A stretch of DNA of 64,000 bases from positions 5,084,001-5,148,000 of the forward strand of contig NZ_CP119145.1 of the NCBI RefSeq assembly GCF_029167625.1, in the 5' to 3' direction. Position numbers and translations under genes: made by a program. Source of the DNA: Streptomyces sp. AM 4-1-1. GTDB taxonomy: Bacteria > Actinomycetota > Actinomycetes > Streptomycetales > Streptomycetaceae. Shown in pieces: positions 43,541-51,911 of this stretch (position 1 is the first letter of the stretch; each line of letters begins with the position of its first letter). The notes under the pieces were generated by a model that did no database searches, was not told the origin of the DNA, and saw only the letters and a program-made list of their open reading frames with translations.

Positions 43541-44356
43541 ATGTGCGGACGGTATGCGGCGAGTCGCCGGCCCGAGGATCTGACCGGGATCTTCGGGATA
43601 GAGAAGTGGGAACCGGCGGAGACCCTCGCGCCCGACTGGAACGTGGCGCCGACCAAGGAGGTCCACGCCGTCCTGGAGCGTCCTGTGAAGGACGCCGGTG
43701 ACGGGCGACCGGTTCGCCAGCTACGGGTGCTGAAGTGGGGACTCGTACCGTCCTGGGCGAAGTCCCCGGAGGGCGCCGCCCGCATGATCAACGCCCGCGC
43801 CGAGACCGTCCACGAGAAGCCGTCCTTCCGGCGTCCCTTCGTCTCGCACCGCTGCGTCCTGCCCGCGGACGGGTACTACGAGTGGGTCACCGGGGCGGCG
43901 GAGCGCGAGCTGGAGGTCGAGGGGCGCAGGAAGCGGCCGCGTAAACAGCCGTACTTCGTGACACCCGCCGACGGATCGGTGTTCGCGATGGCCGGTCTGT
44001 ACGAGTTCTGGCGGGACCGGACCCTGCCGGCCGACCATCCGCGGGCCTGGTGGGCGACCTGCTCCGTGATCACCACCGAGGCGGAGACCACGCCGCTCGC
44101 CGTGGCCCCGGCCGAGGGACCGGCCACGCTCGCCGACATCCATCCCCGGATGCCGCTGATGCTGACCCCGGACCGCTGGGACGCCTGGCTGGACCCCTCG
44201 CGCACCGACGTCGAGGAACTGCGGGCGCTGCTCACCCCGCCGCCCGCGGGCCTGATGCGGGCCTACCCGGTGCCCACCGCCGTGAGCAACGTCCGCAACA
44301 ACGGGCCGGAACTGCTGACGGAGCTGGCCGCGCCGGAGGAGAGCACGCTCTTCTGA
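43541..44356 (+). CDS. SOS-response-associated peptidase family (YedK/HMCES) protein
   Basis: A 271-residue SRAP protein. It begins MCGRYAAS; after Met removal Cys2 crosslinks abasic sites in single-stranded DNA. Other motifs: NVAPTKEVHAV, INARAETVHEKPSFR and FAMAGLYEFW, plus the conserved His in IHPRMPLML. ATG 43541 is fixed by the need for Cys2. Confidence 0.93.
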   Translation: MCGRYAASRRPEDLTGIFGIEKWEPAETLAPDWNVAPTKEVHAVLERPVKDAGDGRPVRQLRVLKWGLVPSWAKSPEGAARMINARAETVHEKPSFRRPFVSHRCVLPADGYYEWVTGAAERELEVEGRRKRPRKQPYFVTPADGSVFAMAGLYEFWRDRTLPADHPRAWWATCSVITTEAETTPLAVAPAEGPATLADIHPRMPLMLTPDRWDAWLDPSRTDVEELRALLTPPPAGLMRAYPVPTAVSNVRNNGPELLTELAAPEESTLF

Positions 44357-44387
44357 CTTCCGCGGGGCTCCGGGCAGGATGGGCGGT

Positions 44388-45080
44388 GTGACCCGCGAAG
44401 AGACACCGCACGACGAGCCCACGCACGAACGGCCCGCACGCCACGAGCCCGCGCACCAGGAGGCCGTGCACACCGACGCCGGTCAGGCCCGGATCACCTG
44501 GCTGTCCGCCCGGGACGCCCGGCTGGTCCTCGCCGTCGGCCATGGCGCCGGCGGCGGCATCGAGGCGCGCGACCTCCGAGCCCTGGCCGCCGCGCTGCCC
44601 CCGCGCGGAGTGACCGTCGCCCTGGTGGAGCAGCCCTGGCGGGTCGCCGGGAAGAAGGTCGCGCCCGCCCCGAAGACGTTGGACACCGGGTGGCGCGGAC
44701 TGTGGCCCGCGCTGACGGGACGCGGGCTGCCGGTGGTCGCGGGCGGCCGCAGCGCGGGGGCCCGCGTCGCCTGCCGGACGGCCGCCGAACTGGGCGCCCA
44801 CGCCGTCCTGGCCCTGAGCTTCCCCCTGCACCCGCCCGGCCGGCCCGAGAGGTCCCGCGCGGACGAACTGCTGGGGGCAGGGGTCCCCACCCTGGTCGTC
44901 CAGGGCGGCAACGATCCCTTCGGCCGGCCCGCCGAGTTCCCCGAGGGGGCGTACGAGCTGGTCGAGGTGGCGCACGGCGATCACGGTTTCGCCGTTCCGA
45001 AGCGGGCGGGGACCACGGAGACCCGGGCGATGGAGACGCTCACGGACGCGGTCGCCGTCTGGCTGGACCGGCTGGGCTGA
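44388..45080 (+). CDS. KANL3/Tex30-type alpha/beta hydrolase
   Basis: A 230-residue hydrolase. The nucleophile elbow is GGRSAGARVA, the acid lies in VVQGGNDPFG, and the His in VAHGDHGFAVPKR; the oxyanion region is VGHGAGGG. Substrate unknown. GTG 44388 with AGGA eight bases upstream is chosen; ATG 44379 is in frame. The first 35 residues are His/Glu-rich and likely disordered. The 260 bp from 45081 to the SigR promoter show no gene. Confidence 0.82.
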   Translation: MTREETPHDEPTHERPARHEPAHQEAVHTDAGQARITWLSARDARLVLAVGHGAGGGIEARDLRALAAALPPRGVTVALVEQPWRVAGKKVAPAPKTLDTGWRGLWPALTGRGLPVVAGGRSAGARVACRTAAELGAHAVLALSFPLHPPGRPERSRADELLGAGVPTLVVQGGNDPFGRPAEFPEGAYELVEVAHGDHGFAVPKRAGTTETRAMETLTDAVAVWLDRLG

Positions 45081-45341
45081 CGGGCGGCACGGGGTCCGGT
45101 CCGGGTCCTGCCGCCCCGACCACCCGGCCGCTCCGTCCCGGCGCCGCCCGAGGTCTCCGCCGTCTCGCCCCCACCGGCCCGGTGCCGGAACTGCGAGCTC
45201 CGCCACCCCGCCCCGCACGTCCGGCCGACCCGGCGCCGCCCGCAGGCCCCACCGCGCCCTGGTCCTGACCGGCGTCGACTCGCCCGGCACATACCCACCC
45301 CGGCCCACGAGCCCCGCCGATCCGGCCCCGTCCAGGGCCCC

Positions 45342-45371
45342 GGGAATGTTGAGCGCGGGACCACTGTTGTC
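45342..45371 (+). promoter_or_regulatory. SigR-dependent promoter (sigR p2)
   Basis: GGGAAT (45342-45347), 18-bp spacer, GTTGTC (45366-45371): a perfect SigR consensus (GGGAAT-N18-GTT). It lies 46 bp upstream of the long-form sigR ATG. This is the positive autoregulatory promoter known from S. coelicolor. Confidence 0.93.
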
Positions 45372-45416
45372 GGTGGCATCGGTACGGAACGCGTATGTGG
45401 AGAGGGAGTCCGTCGC

Positions 45417-46259
45417 ATGGGTTCGACCATCTGCCCGAGTCGCTCGAACGCCACTGACCTGGAGTGGACGGTGCTGCCCACGGCCAGGACCACTTCCGTC
45501 AGGGCCTCGATCGGACCGGATCGACAGCCCGCGCCGGACCAAGGTCGACTATTCTCCGATTCGAGCGGGTCCGGTTTCGGCTCCGCCACATCGTTGGAGG
45601 AGGTGGGTCCGGTCACTGGGACCGACACAGGGACCGACGACGGCCGCGCGGAGGAGACGACCGCCGAGCGCAACGCGCGCTTCGAGCGGGACGCCCTCGG
45701 ATTCCTCGACCAGATGTACTCGGCCGCGCTGCGCATGACGCGCAACCCGGCCGATGCCGAGGACCTGGTCCAGGAGACGTACGCCAAGGCGTACGGCTCC
45801 TTCCACCAGTTCCGTGAGGGCACCAACCTCAAGGCGTGGATGTACCGCATCCTCACCAACACCTTCATCAACTCGTACCGCAAGAAGCAGCGTGAACCTC
45901 AGCGCAGTGCCGCCGAGGAGATCGAGGACTGGCAGCTGGCACGCGCCGAGTCGCACATGTCGACCGGTCTGCGCTCCGCCGAGTCCCAGGCCCTCGACCA
46001 CCTGCCGGACTCCGACGTGAAGTCCGCGCTCCAGGCGATCCCCGAGGAGTTCCGCATCGCGGTGTATCTCGCCGATGTGGAGGGCTTTGCCTACAAGGAG
46101 ATCGCGGACATCATGGGGACACCCATCGGTACGGTGATGTCCCGACTGCACCGGGGCCGCCGCCAGCTGCGCGGCATGCTGGAGGACTACGCCCGCGACC
46201 GCGGACTCGTCCCCGCCGGCGTCGGAGAGTCGGACGATAGGAAAGGCTCGGCCTCATGA
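45417..46259 (+). CDS. sigR: ECF sigma factor SigR, thiol-oxidative stress
   Basis: The long form is 280 residues. The ECF core starts near residue 85 with [20 protein letters not shown] and [19 protein letters not shown] (region 2); region 4 is [24 protein letters not shown] at 45603 behind GGAGGA gives the shorter, stable form of about 218 residues; ATG 45417 adds a 62-residue extension available on transcripts from the SigR promoter. In S. coelicolor the extended form is unstable and shapes a transient response. SigR directs thiol homeostasis genes. The stop overlaps the rsrA ATG. Confidence 0.95.
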   Translation: MGSTICPSRSNATDLEWTVLPTARTTSVRASIGPDRQPAPDQGRLFSDSSGSGFGSATSLEEVGPVTGTDTGTDDGRAEETTAERNARFERDALGFLDQMYSAALRMTRNPADAEDLVQETYAKAYGSFHQFREGTNLKAWMYRILTNTFINSYRKKQREPQRSAAEEIEDWQLARAESHMSTGLRSAESQALDHLPDSDVKSALQAIPEEFRIAVYLADVEGFAYKEIADIMGTPIGTVMSRLHRGRRQLRGMLEDYARDRGLVPAGVGESDDRKGSAS

Positions 46260-46582
46260 GCTGCGGAGAGCCGCACGAGACGGATTGCTCAGAGGTTCTC
46301 GATCATCTCTACGAGTTCCTCGACCATGAGATGCCCGAGGGCGACAGCACCAAGTTCCAGGTGCACTTCGAGGAGTGCTCACCGTGCCTGGAGAAGTACG
46401 GCCTGGAGAAGGCCGTCAAGAAGCTGGTGAAGCGTTGCTGCGGTCATGACGACGTACCGGCCGATCTGCGGTCCAAGGTGATGAGCCGGATCGATCTGAT
46501 CCGGTCGGGTCAGGCGGTGCCCGACCACGACGTCACGGTCACCGTCGCCGAGGCCGACGTACCGACCTCCGCCAAGGAGTAG
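46256..46582 (+). CDS. rsrA: Redox-sensing zinc anti-sigma factor RsrA
   Basis: A 108-residue ZAS-family anti-sigma factor with Cys11 (ETDCSEVL) and the H-x3-C-x2-C core [13 protein letters not shown] (His37, Cys41, Cys44), plus the later CC pair. Disulfide stress oxidises these residues, releases zinc and frees SigR. ATGA overlap with sigR ensures stoichiometric synthesis. Confidence 0.95.
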   Translation: MSCGEPHETDCSEVLDHLYEFLDHEMPEGDSTKFQVHFEECSPCLEKYGLEKAVKKLVKRCCGHDDVPADLRSKVMSRIDLIRSGQAVPDHDVTVTVAEADVPTSAKE

Positions 46583-46620
46583 CGTCCGGCGCCACGGGCG
46601 CCGCCGATCGCCACAAGCGA

Positions 46621-46639
46621 CGTACGACCACGTCGTACG
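46621..46639 (+). terminator. Hairpin after rsrA
   Basis: CGTACGAC-CAC-GTCGTACG, a perfect 8-bp stem 39 bp after the rsrA stop. The following 380 bp to about 47020 are GC-rich with no convincing gene. Confidence 0.6.
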
Positions 46640-47020
46640 GGCAGGAGGCGTGTTCGCAGCCGCCGACCGGCCGAGTGGGGTCACGCATAGCTCCCACCCC
46701 CGGCCGGAAGCCGCCGAACCGGCCGGGGTGGGGCCGTGCAGGGGGGTCCCCGCAGGGTCGGGCGTACAACCGGGCCCCACTCACGAACCGGGGTGCCACG
46801 CCCGGCCCGAGGAGACACCCCGGAGGGGCCCCACCCCACCCCGCCACGACACAGCGCCCCGCCCCCGCGACATCGCGGGCACGCCCCCTGCCCGCGTTCA
46901 CTCCCGCCTCACCCGAACGTGCTAATCGGAAACGTCCGCCCTCCGCCCCTCCGGCGCCCGCCCAACCAGTCAAGGGTTGTCCCGTACTCCCTGGTGGAGC
47001 GGCGCGCGTCCACATCCTGA

Positions 47021-47780
47021 CCGTCGCCGGATGCGCTCGTCCTGTGCGCACTGCCCGCGCCGCACCCCGGCGACGATCTGCCCCGAACCGCGTTCGCGCT
47101 CCTCACGGCGGTCTGTCCGGTCTGCGAAATTCCCGGCCGCCCGGTCGTCACCTCGTGCCCCGAACAGGACCCGGAGCCGGGCACCGCACCGCTCCCAGGG
47201 CGGGAACTCCCGGGCCAACGGCCGTCCACGCAGCCACCCGAACAGTTTTCCGAACAACTGCCCGCACGCTCGTCCGTCCCCGGCCAGCGAGAACCACCCC
47301 CCCTCGGCACCGCCGGGGCACTCGCGTACGCGCCGCTGGGCGGCAGCGGCGGCGAACCCAGCACCCACGGCGTCCCTCAGTGGTCGCCGTCCTCGTCGCG
47401 GGTGCAGCTCGTCGCCTGTGTGCCCCACGTGGCACGCGGCAGCGGCCCGGCCCTGCCGGAGGCCGAACAACGCCGGATCGCGCTCCCCGGCGGGGCCGTG
47501 GTCCGGCGGACCGGAGTGGCACCGGCGGACCGGAGTGACACCGGCCGTCGCCGTCGTGGTGGAGCGGCAGGCCGATCCGTGCCATGAGCAGCCGCTCTCC
47601 GCCCGGGTCGTGCGGACGGCCAACGCATACGACGGCCTCTGCGGGGAAGGTGTCGGCGGGTCGTCGGCAGCACTGGAGCGACTACGGCTCGGCACCGGCC
47701 GAGACCATCAGCCGGAGGTCGTGGAATCGCTCGCCAGAGTCCTGGCGCGGGGCGGTCTGACCCCTGTCCCGCCTGGGTAA
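47021..47780 (+). pseudogene. Frameshifted HD-GYP-like gene remnant
   Basis: Frame 2 from 47021 to about 47521 has Streptomyces-like codon use (VQLVACVPHVARGSGPALPE, AEQRRIALPGGAVVRRTGV). The sense then continues in frame 3 (VAVVVERQADPCHEQPLSAR, VVRTANAYDGLCGEG, LERLRLGTGRDHQPEVVESL) to TAA at 47780. The second half resembles the C-terminus of HD-GYP phosphodiesterases (R-x-ANAYD and D-PEVV motifs). The switch coincides with a 19-bp tandem duplication; removing one unit restores one frame. An in-frame TGA at 47018 and no clear start indicate further decay upstream. A homologue follows rsrA in other streptomycetes, as I recall. Confidence 0.6.
47503..47540. repeat. 19-bp tandem duplication causing a frameshift
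   Basis: CCGGCGGACCGGAGTGGCA (47503-47521) is repeated as CCGGCGGACCGGAGTGACA (47522-47540), one mismatch. Nineteen bases shift the frame by one. With a single unit the peptide reads VVRRTGVTPAVAVVVERQ without interruption. Confidence 0.85.
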
Positions 47781-47871
47781 CCCATGGGTAATGAGCGGGC
47801 GTCCGGCCGGGCATGGTTGGATGCGAAAGTAGGCGTGGAACGAGGGTGTCCAGTCGGGACAGGCGGGAATC

Positions 47872-48864
47872 GTGAGGATCTTCGGGAAGGTACGGCATCG
47901 GCCCTCCGCCTCTTGGCGGCAGGCCACGGACCGCGCGTTCACGCTGATCGGCGACGGCCGGTACGAGGACGCGGGAGCACTGCTGACCAGAGCGGCGGAC
48001 CTGGAACCCTGGCTCTCCGAGTCCTGGTTCAACCTCGCGCTGCTGCACAAGTTCCGGCACGACTGGGAACAGGCGAGAGCCGCGGGCCTCAGGGCGGTCG
48101 CCCTGCTCGGCAAGGAGTCCGGCGCCCCCGACTGGTGGAACGTCGGGATCGCCGCCACCGCGCTCCAGGACTGGCCGCTCGCCCGGCGGGCCTGGCAGGC
48201 GTACGGGCTCAGCGTGCCCGGCACCGGGCAGCACCCCGCGTCGGCCCGCACCGAGCCGGTCGGCATGGACCTCGGCAGCGCGGCCGTGCGGCTGTCGCCC
48301 GAGGGCGAGGCCGAGGTCGTCTGGGGCCGCAGACTCGATCCGGCCAGGATCGAGGTGCTGTCGATCCCGCTGCCGTCCTCGGGCAGGCGCTGGGGCGAGG
48401 TCGTCCTGCACGACGGTGTGCCGAACGGCGAGCGGGTCACCGCGGCCGGCCCGTCCTACCCGGTCTTCGACGAGATCGAGCTGTGGGCGCCGTCGCCCGT
48501 ACCCACCTGGGTGGTGCTCCTGGAGGCCGCGACCGAGGAGGACCGCGACGCCCTGGAGCAGCTGGCGTCCGACGCCGGATTCGCCGCCGAGGACTGGTCG
48601 TCCTCGGTGCGGCTGCTGTGCCGGTCCTGTTCGGAGAGCAGCATGGAGAGCGACGAGGGCGACGGCGAGCACCTGGACCCGCACGATCACAGCGAACCCG
48701 GTCACCCCGGTCCGCTGGGCCACCGCACCGCCGGTGAGCTGTGGGTGCCCGAGCGGGAGTGCGGACTGGCGGCGCCGCCGGGCCTGGTGCGCGGGCTGCT
48801 GGACGGCTGGGTCGCGGACAGCCCCGACAGCCGGGAGTGGCGCGATCTCGAAGAAGTCTGCTGA
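47872..48864 (+). CDS. TPR-containing protein of unknown function
   Basis: A 330-residue protein. Residues 20-110 form two TPR-like hairpins ([58 protein letters not shown]). The rest is a mixed beta domain ([36 protein letters not shown]) with an acidic His-rich loop ([12 protein letters not shown]) and CRSC. The GTG at 47872 follows a GGCGGGAAT stretch. Precedes def by 83 bp. Confidence 0.75.
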   Translation: MRIFGKVRHRPSASWRQATDRAFTLIGDGRYEDAGALLTRAADLEPWLSESWFNLALLHKFRHDWEQARAAGLRAVALLGKESGAPDWWNVGIAATALQDWPLARRAWQAYGLSVPGTGQHPASARTEPVGMDLGSAAVRLSPEGEAEVVWGRRLDPARIEVLSIPLPSSGRRWGEVVLHDGVPNGERVTAAGPSYPVFDEIELWAPSPVPTWVVLLEAATEEDRDALEQLASDAGFAAEDWSSSVRLLCRSCSESSMESDEGDGEHLDPHDHSEPGHPGPLGHRTAGELWVPERECGLAAPPGLVRGLLDGWVADSPDSREWRDLEEVC

Positions 48865-48947
48865 CAGGTGCCCGTAGGCTGTACGCGCACCGATTCCGGT
48901 GCGGTCCACATGGTTCTCAGGGTTTTGCAGGAAGGCGTACGGCGGAC

Positions 48948-49586
48948 ATGGCGCAGCAGGAGACGGACGAGCAGATCAGCGTCGACGACGAGGGATTTCT
49001 CGTGGACACCGAGGACTGTGAGGCGCGCGAGACGGCACATCGCGAGCGCGGCACGTCCCGCCCGATCACGGTCGTGGGCAATCCGGTGCTGCACAAGGAG
49101 TGCAGGACCGTCACCTCGTTCGACGACGAGCTGGCGCGGCTGATCGACGACATGTTCGCCAGCCAGCGGACGGCGGAGGGCGTGGGCCTGGCCGCCAACC
49201 AGATCGGCGTGGACCTGAAGGTGTTCGTCTACGACTGCCCGGACGACGACGGGGTCCGGCACGTGGGCGCGATCTGCAACCCGGTGCTGGAGGAGCTGGC
49301 CCCCGAGGAGCGTCACCTCGACGACTCCAACGAGGGCTGCCTCTCCGTCCCGACCGCCTACGCCGCGCTGGCCCGCCCCGACCGCGCCGTGGTGCGCGGC
49401 CAGGACGCCAAGGGCAACCCGGTCAAGGTCCGGGGCAACGGCTACTTCGCGCGCTGCCTCCAGCACGAGACGGACCACCTCTACGGCTACCTCTACATCG
49501 ACCGGCTCTCGAAGCGGGAGCGCAAGGACGCGCTGCGGCAGATGGAGGAGAACACGCCGCGCTACGAGACCGTGCCCAACGACTGA
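48948..49586 (+). CDS. def: Peptide deformylase
   Basis: A 212-residue deformylase that removes the N-formyl group from nascent proteins. All three motifs are present: [17 protein letters not shown] (metal Cys) and QHETDHLYG (two metal His and catalytic Glu). An acidic N-terminal extension of about 40 residues precedes the core. ATG 48948 is 83 bp after the TPR gene. Confidence 0.95.
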   Translation: MAQQETDEQISVDDEGFLVDTEDCEARETAHRERGTSRPITVVGNPVLHKECRTVTSFDDELARLIDDMFASQRTAEGVGLAANQIGVDLKVFVYDCPDDDGVRHVGAICNPVLEELAPEERHLDDSNEGCLSVPTAYAALARPDRAVVRGQDAKGNPVKVRGNGYFARCLQHETDHLYGYLYIDRLSKRERKDALRQMEENTPRYETVPND

Positions 49587-49595
49587 GCATCCGTC

Positions 49596-50594
49596 TCACC
49601 TGGTGGACAGGGTGGTGGCGCCGCCACCCGTCACCGGCTCGGCCGGACCGCGGAAGGCGCGACGGTACGCGTTCGGCGTGGTGCCCAGCGCCCGTACGAA
49701 CTGATGACGCAGCGCCGCCGCGGTCCCGAAGCCGGTCCGGTCCGCCACGGCGTCCACCGTCTCGTCCGAGGTCTCCAGCAGGTGCTGGGCCAGCAGCACC
49801 CGCTGGCGCAGCAGCCAGCGGTACGGGGTGGTGCCGGTCTCCTGCTGGAAGCGGCGCGCGAAGGTGCGCGGTGACATGTGCGCCCGGTCCGCCAGCTGTT
49901 CGACGGTCATCTCGCGGTCGAGATGGCGTTCCATCCAGGCCAGGGTCCCGCCGACCGTGTCGCAGCGGGTCCGGGGCAGCGGGCGCTCGATGTACTGCGC
50001 CTGGCCGCCGTCCCGGTGCGGCGGCACCACCATGCGGCGGGCGACGGAGTTGGCGACGTCCGGGCCGTGCGCCCGGCGGAGCAGATGCAGACAGGCGTCG
50101 ATCCCGGCCGCGGTGCCCGCCGACGTGATGACCGGCCCGTCGTCCACGTACAGCACATCGGGCTCGACGGTGGCCCCGGGGAAGCGACGGGCCAGCTCGG
50201 CCGCGTGGGACCAGTGGGTGGTGCAGCGGCGGCCGTCCAGCAGGCCCGCGGCGCCCAGCATGAAGGCGCCGGTGCACACGCTGAGCACCCGGGCCCCGCG
50301 CTCCACCGCCGCGCGCAACGCGTCCAGCACCTCCTCGGGGTACTCCCGGTCCCTGAAGGCGCCGCCGGCCGGAACGGCGATCAGGTCGGCCTCCTCCAGC
50401 CGGTCGAGCCCGTACGGCGTGGACACCGAGAACCCGGCGTGGGTGGACAGCACCGGGCCGTCACCGGAGACCACCGCGAAGTCGTGCACCGGCAGTCCCT
50501 CGCCACTGCGGTCGAGGCCGAACACCTCGCACAGCACACCCAGTTCGAAGGGATGGACCTCGCCGAGCAGCAGGACGGCCACATTGTTCAGCAT
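49596..50594 (-). CDS. nrdS: AraC-family regulator NrdS (DJ-1/PfpI domain)
   Basis: A 332-residue regulator of the GlxA type. A DJ-1/PfpI-like domain (VAVLLLGEVHPFELGVLCEV, Cys in VLSVCTGAFMLG) covers residues 1-195. Two AraC helix-turn-helix motifs (MTVEQLADRAHMSPRTFARR, VDAVADRTGFGTAAALRHQF) end the protein. In S. coelicolor this gene follows nrdAB as nrdS. The ATG at the complement of 50594 is 291 bp from nrdB, with a strong hairpin between, so co-transcription would require read-through. Convergent with def across 9 bp. Confidence 0.85.
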   Translation of the reverse strand: MLNNVAVLLLGEVHPFELGVLCEVFGLDRSGEGLPVHDFAVVSGDGPVLSTHAGFSVSTPYGLDRLEEADLIAVPAGGAFRDREYPEEVLDALRAAVERGARVLSVCTGAFMLGAAGLLDGRRCTTHWSHAAELARRFPGATVEPDVLYVDDGPVITSAGTAAGIDACLHLLRRAHGPDVANSVARRMVVPPHRDGGQAQYIERPLPRTRCDTVGGTLAWMERHLDREMTVEQLADRAHMSPRTFARRFQQETGTTPYRWLLRQRVLLAQHLLETSDETVDAVADRTGFGTAAALRHQFVRALGTTPNAYRRAFRGPAEPVTGGGATTLSTR

Positions 50595-50676
50595 CCGGAC
50601 AGTGTGGCAGTAATTCGATGGTTGATGACAGTCCTGCCACTGCCCGAATTCGCCGCCGACGACGAGAGTTGACGGC

Positions 50677-50934
50677 ATGACCACATTCCTGAACTACCTG
50701 GGCATACTCGCGCTTTTCGCTCTGGTCGCCCTGCCCGCCCTGATCGGCGCCGCACGGGACCTCCGCGTCGACCGCGCGCTGCGCCGCGCCGAACAGGGAC
50801 GCGACGACGGACCACCGGGCGCGGCGAGTGACGCGCGCCCGGTGGTCCGTCGTGCTCCGGTCAGGACATCGGTGACCGGCCGGGCTCAGAAGTCGTCGTC
50901 GAAGCCGACCGAGCCCTCCACCGCGACCTGGTAG
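50677..50934 (+). CDS. Possible small membrane protein (doubtful 3' end)
   Basis: An 85-codon ORF whose first 25 residues form a hydrophobic helix (FLNYLGILALFALVALPALI) followed by a basic stretch. ATG 50677 is 82 bp from and divergent to nrdS. The 3' part runs through the nrdB terminator hairpin and overlaps nrdB by 49 bp antisense, which is unusual. The N-terminal part looks real; the whole may be a short gene or noise. Confidence 0.4.
   Translation: MTTFLNYLGILALFALVALPALIGAARDLRVDRALRRAEQGRDDGPPGAASDARPVVRRAPVRTSVTGRAQKSSSKPTEPSTATW
50809..50848 (-). terminator. nrdB terminator hairpin
   Basis: GGACCACCGGGCGCG and its exact complement (15-bp stem, 10-nt loop) lie 37 bp after the nrdB stop on the minus strand, between nrdB and nrdS. 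Confidence 0.8.
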
Positions 50935-51911
50935 GCGGACGGGCGGCGCTCGAAGAAGTTCGTCAGCTCCTGCACGCCCTGGAGCTCCATGAACGAGAAC
51001 GGGTTCTGCGAGCCGTACACCGTCGGGAAGCCGAGCCGGGCGAGCCGCTGGTCGGCGACGCACTCCAGGTACTCGCGCATCGACTCGGTGTTCATCCCGG
51101 GCAGCCCGTCGCCGCACAGATCGCGGCCGAACTGCAGCTCCGCCTCCACGGCCTCCTTCAGCATGTCCGTGACCTGCTGCTGGAGGGCGTCGTCGAACAG
51201 CTCCGGGTCCTCCTTGCGGACGGTGTCCACCACGTCGAACGCGAACGACATGTGCATCGTCTCGTCACGGAACACCCAGTTGGTGCCCGTGGCGAGACCG
51301 TGCAGCAGACCGCGCGAACGGAACCAGTAGACGTACGCGAACGCCCCGTAGAAGAACAGCCCCTCGATGCACGCCGCGAAGCAGATCAGGTTCAGCAGGA
51401 AGCGGCGCCGGTCGGCCTTCGTCTCCAGCCGGTCCATCTTCTCGACCGAGTCCATCCAGCGGAAGCAGAACTGCGCCTTCTCCTTGATGGACGGGATGTT
51501 CTCCACCGCGTCGAAGGCCGCGGCGCGGTCGTCCGGGTCGGGCAGATAGGTGTCGAGCAGCGTCAGATAGAACTGGACGTGCACGGCCTCCTCGAACAGC
51601 TGCCGCGACAGGTACAGCCGCGCCTCGGGGGAGTTGATGTGCTTGTACAGCGTCAGCACGAGGTTGTTCGAGACGATCGAGTCACCGGTCGCGAAGAACG
51701 CGATCAGCCGGCCGATCATGTGCTGCTCTTCGGGCGTCAGCTTGGCGAGGTCCGCGACGTCCGAGTGGAGGTCGACCTCCTCCACCGTCCAGTTGTTCTT
51801 GATCGCGTTGCGGTAGCGCTCGTAGAAGTCCGGGTAGCGCATCGGACGCAGGGTCAGTTCGAAGCCCGGGTCGAGCAGGTTCTTCTGGGTCTTCTCCGGT
51901 GTGGTGGTCAT
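50886..51911 (-). CDS. nrdB: Class Ia ribonucleotide reductase small subunit NrdB
   Basis: A 341-residue R2 subunit carrying the di-iron/tyrosyl-radical centre. Metal-ligand helices: RLIAFFATGDSIVSNNL, QLFEEAVHVQFYLTLLD (E-x2-H), LICFAACIEGLFFYGAFAYV and FRDETMHMSFAFDVV (E-x2-H). The C-terminal AVEGSVGFDDDF tail docks to R1. Its ATG overlaps the nrdA TAA by one base (TAATG). Confidence 0.95.
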   Translation of the reverse strand: MTTTPEKTQKNLLDPGFELTLRPMRYPDFYERYRNAIKNNWTVEEVDLHSDVADLAKLTPEEQHMIGRLIAFFATGDSIVSNNLVLTLYKHINSPEARLYLSRQLFEEAVHVQFYLTLLDTYLPDPDDRAAAFDAVENIPSIKEKAQFCFRWMDSVEKMDRLETKADRRRFLLNLICFAACIEGLFFYGAFAYVYWFRSRGLLHGLATGTNWVFRDETMHMSFAFDVVDTVRKEDPELFDDALQQQVTDMLKEAVEAELQFGRDLCGDGLPGMNTESMREYLECVADQRLARLGFPTVYGSQNPFSFMELQGVQELTNFFERRPSAYQVAVEGSVGFDDDF

